Assembly (NCBI RefSeq): GCF_030454045.1
Contig: NZ_JAKDJE010000040.1
Location: 1 to 26,728, forward strand
Direction of reading: 5' to 3'
DNA: 26,728 nt
DNA from: Psychrobacter sp.
GTDB taxonomy: Bacteria > Pseudomonadota > Gammaproteobacteria > Pseudomonadales > Moraxellaceae
Shown here: positions 23,191-26,728 of the stretch, in pieces
Position numbering within the stretch: position 1 is the first letter of the stretch
Layout: each line of letters opens with the position of its first letter
Position numbers and translations under genes: made by a program
Notes under the pieces: generated by a model
What the model saw: the letters and a program-made list of their open reading frames with translations, nothing else
Databases searched by the model: none
Told to the model about the DNA's origin: nothing

Positions 23191-25784
23191 ATGAAAAGCT
23201 GACAGACAACACATCGACTGATATAAAAAAGACTGATACCAGCATGCTCAATCAACTGTTTACCAAAACCCTAGGCTCGCAAGCACTCAGCCGTAGTTGG
23301 TGGCAGCGCTGGGTGTATCCAGTGTTGTTTCTACTCACATTGACCTTGTCACTTGCAACCTACCTGACCCTCGACTCTGTGCAGCAGTCTGTCGATCGCT
23401 ATATCAATGACAATCAGCGTGCGCTCGTTGGTGGCGACTTGATTTTAAACAGTAAGCAAGACTGGCCAAGCGAGGTATTGGCGCAAGTAGAAACCATCCC
23501 CGATACGCAGACCGTATATGATTATCAGTTTAGCGCCATGCTTGTCACTGATGAGCAAACTTTGCTTGCCAGCGTCAAAGCCGTCACACCGTCTTACCCT
23601 TTGTATGGTACCGCTGAGCTTGCCTCAGGAAAGCCGCTGTGGGAGCAACTAACCGCTGACAATATCGTCGTCGCCCCAGAAGTGCTCAGTAGCCTAAATG
23701 CTAGTGTCGGCGACCGTATCGATATTGGCGATGCGCAGTTTACGATCAGTGATGTGCTGACCAAAGAGCCTGATCGACCTTTAACCGCCTTTGGTTTTGG
23801 TGGGCGGGTCTTGATGAAACAAGATGCGTTAGAGGCGACCAATCTACTTGGTCAGCGCAGCCGCATCAATTACCGTATCGAGATGGCAGGTGATCCTGAG
23901 CTGATAAACACGCAGCGCAAAAAGCTCACAGGCATACTGACCAGCTATCCTGATATCGAGCTCTCTGATGCTGATTCGGCGGACACTTCGGTCTCGCGTA
24001 TCTCTGATAATGTATTGATGTTCTTAAAACTGCTGGTCATTGCCGTACTGCTACTCTCTGCGGTCGCCATGTACGGCGTCATTAGCGCGTTCGTCAGCAA
24101 GCAGCAGTCCAATAATGCCATTCGTTTGGCGCTCGGCGAGCCGCTTGGTTCACTCAAACGTAGCTATTATCAACTGCTTATCATCACGACTGCCATTGCT
24201 TGTGTTGCAGCAGTTGTCCTTAGTCTGGGTTTGCTTCAAATCGGTCAGCCGTATCTGGTGGCTATCTTGCCTGCTGACGTTGGTCTCGCCATCAATCCAA
24301 TCAGTGCTATTAAAACCATTGTGATTGCTTTAGCTCTAACGCTACTGATTGCACAGCGCGGTTTAAGCGCACTTAACACCACCAAACCCGCTACCCTACT
24401 CAATCAAGGGGCGAGCACGCAGGCGCAAAACTTGCCGTGGTATCGACGCGTGCCATTACTGTGGTACGGGTTAGTGCTAGCAGGGCTGTATGCCTTCTTT
24501 GCTTATGAAGTGGGTTCGTTGTCATTAGGCGCGCAGTTATTGGGCGGCTTGATCGGCTTTGTGGCGATATTTTGGCTACTGGCGCGTGGGTGGCTATGGC
24601 TGCTTGCTAAGTTGGCGAGCAATGCCAAGGTCAGTTGGATGCAGCGTATCGCCATTCATAATCTGGCGCGCAAGGGCAATCAATCCGCATTATTCTTTGT
24701 CACCTTATCGCTGTCGGTCGCAGTGCTGACGCTCATCACCACACTCAATCACAGTATCAATGCGCAGTTTATCAATGCTTATCCTGAAGACGCGCCCAAT
24801 CTGTTTTTGCTCGATGTGCAGAGCGATCAACATGACGATATTGATGCGATCATTGAGGCGCCTGTCACTTATTATCCCGTCATTCGTGCGCGTGTGGAGA
24901 CAGCAAACGATGTACCGGCAAAAGATATCGAGCCTGAGGATGGCTTTGATGATCCCACGCGGGTATTTAACTTAAGCTACGCTGATACGGTGATGGATAC
25001 CGAATACATCGTTGACTCGCTCACAGACGATGCGCTGTATACGCCTATCGATGATGCCGAGCAGCAAGTCAAACCCTTATCTATCTTGGACACTGCCGCT
25101 AGTATGCTCAATGTCGGTATGGGCGATCAGGTGCGCTTTAACATTCAAGGGATTGAGATCATCGGGCAGATCACCAGTATCCGAACGCGCTATGAGCGTG
25201 GCCCAAGTCCGTATTTTTACTTCTTATTTGAGCCGTCGGTGCTATCCGCTGCCCCGCAGATTCAATTTGCCACTGCGCACGTATCAGAAGATGCGATTCC
25301 AGAGCTACAAGGCAAACTGGTACGCCAGTTCCCTGCGGTCACGACCATCGATGGCACGGCTATTGCGAAGCAAATCCAAGAGCTGGTGGTACAAATGAGC
25401 CGCTTGGTCTATGTGTTTACTTTGCTTGCCCTACTCACTGGGGTCATGGTGCTGATCAGCTCGCTACTTTCTACTTCACAAGATCGGATGCAAGAGAGCG
25501 CGTCCTTCCGACTATTAGGAATGCAAAAGCGCGACTTGTATATGCTTAATATCTTAGAGATTGGCGTACTTGGCGTAAGCGCGGCGACCTTTGCCGTGGT
25601 TATCGCCAGCGTTGGCGCATGGGCAGCCATCACGCAGTGGTTTAATCTACAGTTTAGTGTGCCGTGGATGAGCTTGGCTATTGGCGGTGCGGCGTTAGTC
25701 GTCTTGCTGTTTGCCATTGCCATTATTTATGTGAGATTGGTGATTGGGCGCGGGATTATGGCACGGGTCAGGGCGATGATTTAG
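23187..25784 (+). CDS. ybbP: FtsX-type ABC permease, YbbP-like
   Basis: The membrane partner of the preceding ATPase: 865 aa, slightly longer than E. coli YbbP (804). It has an N-terminal helix (about 42-62), a large periplasmic region, and a first FtsX core (about 273-395, starting VLMFLKLLVIAVLLL). Further helices at about 420-475 lead to a second periplasmic domain and a final FtsX core (about 735-865, with SFRLLGMQKRDLYMLN). This ten-helix double-FtsX layout is typical of the YbbP class, which probably acts on lipophilic or envelope substrates; the substrate is unknown. It overlaps ybbA by 4 bp. Codon use and composition match the upstream genes, unlike the next gene. Confidence 0.9.
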   Translation: MNEKLTDNTSTDIKKTDTSMLNQLFTKTLGSQALSRSWWQRWVYPVLFLLTLTLSLATYLTLDSVQQSVDRYINDNQRALVGGDLILNSKQDWPSEVLAQVETIPDTQTVYDYQFSAMLVTDEQTLLASVKAVTPSYPLYGTAELASGKPLWEQLTADNIVVAPEVLSSLNASVGDRIDIGDAQFTISDVLTKEPDRPLTAFGFGGRVLMKQDALEATNLLGQRSRINYRIEMAGDPELINTQRKKLTGILTSYPDIELSDADSADTSVSRISDNVLMFLKLLVIAVLLLSAVAMYGVISAFVSKQQSNNAIRLALGEPLGSLKRSYYQLLIITTAIACVAAVVLSLGLLQIGQPYLVAILPADVGLAINPISAIKTIVIALALTLLIAQRGLSALNTTKPATLLNQGASTQAQNLPWYRRVPLLWYGLVLAGLYAFFAYEVGSLSLGAQLLGGLIGFVAIFWLLARGWLWLLAKLASNAKVSWMQRIAIHNLARKGNQSALFFVTLSLSVAVLTLITTLNHSINAQFINAYPEDAPNLFLLDVQSDQHDDIDAIIEAPVTYYPVIRARVETANDVPAKDIEPEDGFDDPTRVFNLSYADTVMDTEYIVDSLTDDALYTPIDDAEQQVKPLSILDTAASMLNVGMGDQVRFNIQGIEIIGQITSIRTRYERGPSPYFYFLFEPSVLSAAPQIQFATAHVSEDAIPELQGKLVRQFPAVTTIDGTAIAKQIQELVVQMSRLVYVFTLLALLTGVMVLISSLLSTSQDRMQESASFRLLGMQKRDLYMLNILEIGVLGVSAATFAVVIASVGAWAAITQWFNLQFSVPWMSLAIGGAALVVLLFAIAIIYVRLVIGRGIMARVRAMI

Positions 25785-25808
25785 ATGTATTGGATTTTGG
25801 CTTTGCAA

Positions 25809-25836
25809 AGAAAAACCTCTTAATTAGGGTTTTTCT
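25809..25836 (+). terminator. Terminator-like hairpin after ybbP
   Basis: AGAAAAACC (25809-25817) pairs with GGTTTTTCT (25828-25836) over 9 bp. The T run is inside the stem, so termination is plausible in both directions but not certain. Confidence 0.6.
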
Positions 25837-25865
25837 ATAAACATAACCTTAATTAGGACAAGAAA

Positions 25866-26579
25866 ATGTTACAAGAGAAATTGTTTGAGCGTTATATGAA
25901 TATTTCCGAAGAGCATAAGGGTTTTTTAGATAAATCTTTATCTTATGAAGGCTTAGCAAAACTACTTTTAGGAAGTGTACCCGATGAATACGAACAAGCA
26001 CCCAATAAAATACTGATTGTTGGTAGAGAAACTAGAGATTGGTTAGGAAGTTGGAATGACCTCCAATATAACGAATATGGAATCAAGCGATTAATGGCTA
26101 AAAGTAAAAGTTTTATAGGAAATCAATTAGAAGAGGAGAAAAAAAATACTCAAGGAAAATCATTCTTTAATTTTGTGCGTGATATTGCAAACAAGAGCGG
26201 TAAAAACGGTATCTTATGGGCTAATATCTATGCCTTTGACTACAAGGGTGGGCATATTAATCAAATAAAAGATAAAGAAACGATAAAAGAGATAGAAACT
26301 ATTTCTAAAAAGATTATTGTCGCTCAAATTGAGGTACTGAATCCTGATATCGTCATATTCGCTACAGGTAATCAGGGCGTTGATGCAAGACGTAGATACT
26401 TCCCAAATTCAGAGTTGAGAGAATGTACGGCTATTGAGGGCTATCCCTCAAAGGATTTATGGGCTTTCAAATTACCTGAGTATGAAGCACAATGTTACCG
26501 CATACATCACCCTAGCTCATTTCATAGTGAGAAAAAGCACGCAAGAGAAAAATTGATTAACTTATTGCCAAGTCTGTAA
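25866..26579 (+). CDS. Uracil-DNA glycosylase-fold-like protein, orphan
   Basis: 237 aa. I do not recognise a named family. The motif order resembles the uracil-DNA glycosylase superfamily: a first strand and loop NKILIVGRETRDW (47-59), LWANIYAFD (117-125), a strand NPDIVIFATG (159-168), and RIHHPSSF (212-219), like the HPS loop. The usual catalytic loop GxEPG or GQDPY is replaced by GRETRDW, so glycosylase activity should not be assumed. There is no signal peptide. AGGA at 25855-25858 lies 7 nt before the ATG. The gene is clearly more AT-rich and richer in AAA/GAA/ATA codons than its neighbours, and an IS-like end follows. Together these suggest recent acquisition. Confidence 0.6.
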   Translation: MLQEKLFERYMNISEEHKGFLDKSLSYEGLAKLLLGSVPDEYEQAPNKILIVGRETRDWLGSWNDLQYNEYGIKRLMAKSKSFIGNQLEEEKKNTQGKSFFNFVRDIANKSGKNGILWANIYAFDYKGGHINQIKDKETIKEIETISKKIIVAQIEVLNPDIVIFATGNQGVDARRRYFPNSELRECTAIEGYPSKDLWAFKLPEYEAQCYRIHHPSSFHSEKKHAREKLINLLPSL

Positions 26580-26669
26580 TTACATTGGAGCGAGTCATCA
26601 TTCATTAATTTCGTGCTGGTTCTATAGGATATATGACGCTGATATAAGCATAGTTTAATGTGTTCGTCA

Positions 26670-26728
26670 GCGCTCGGGAGTTTCCCAAACTCTGTGTAAC
26701 TGCTTATAATCCACTAACAGGAGAATAA
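26670..26728 (+). mobile_element. Probable left end of an IS256-like insertion sequence
   Basis: GGGAGTTTCCCAAACTCTGT (26676-26695), followed by GTAACTG, resembles IS256-family termini, which commonly carry AAACT-x-TGTGTAA. GAGTTT (26678-26683) and AAACTC (26687-26692) form a small hairpin. The window ends in CAGGAGAATAA, a strong ribosome binding site placed so that a transposase start could come immediately after the edge. The transposase itself is not visible. Confidence 0.4.

Noticed and set aside
25012..25398. 128-aa plus-strand frame inside ybbP
   Set aside because: A frame-shifted shadow of the permease, rich in Arg, Ser and Leu, without a domain.
23187..25784. Possible gene fusion in the 865-aa permease
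   Set aside because: Two FtsX cores in one chain are the normal YbbP architecture, not a new fusion.
1..26728. CRISPR array
   Set aside because: No series of regularly spaced direct repeats; the only exact tandem repeat is the two-copy 21-mer at 20001-20042.
1..26728. tRNA, rRNA or common structural RNA genes
   Set aside because: No cloverleaf with a GTTCRA loop, no rRNA sequence and no SRP, 6S, tmRNA or RNase P RNA signature was found in the gaps by eye.

Overview
The window looks like a chromosomal segment of a Moraxellaceae gammaproteobacterium, most likely Psychrobacter. The protein sequences of ThrRS, IF3, HisA and the complete Na+-NQR set fit that group, base composition is moderate and AT-leaning, and promoters are often extended -10 boxes. 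This assignment rests on recognition of protein families; no search was run.

Layout. Positions 1-163 hold the 5' end of a minus-strand insertion-sequence transposase that runs off the window, plus its terminal sequences. Positions 164-666 are a structured thrS leader. thrS and infC (IF3, AUU start codon) form a tight translation operon closed by a strong terminator at about 3187-3222. telA-like and rnr (RNase R) follow on the plus strand. A bidirectional terminator at 7144-7176 separates rnr from a minus-strand group transcribed hisA -> BON/MscS channel -> small membrane protein. About 1.1 kb without a recognisable gene (10035-11115) precedes nqrABCDEF (11116-17231), the Na+-translocating NADH:quinone oxidoreductase. 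After the nqrF terminator come a short-chain dehydrogenase, apbE (flavin transferase for NqrB/NqrC) and nqrM (Fe-S/cysteine maturation factor), so the maturation genes sit next to the enzyme but are uncoupled from its transcript. Then come a CynX/NimT-type MFS transporter, a TesA-like GDSL lipoprotein esterase, and a YbbA/YbbP-type ABC transporter (ATPase plus FtsX-type permease). The window ends with an AT-rich orphan gene that resembles uracil-DNA glycosylase-fold proteins, followed by what looks like the left end of a second insertion sequence.

Functionally this is mostly core genome: translation, RNA decay, histidine synthesis, sodium bioenergetics and envelope transport. Mobile DNA is visible only at the two edges. 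The most interesting signals are regulatory: a tRNA-Thr anticodon-arm-like hairpin in the thrS leader, a 30-bp palindrome further upstream, a long inverted repeat overlapping the tesA promoter start, a 13-bp hairpin before apbE, and the long unexplained nqr upstream region. The orphan UDG-like gene beside an IS end is the best candidate for something undescribed at protein level.
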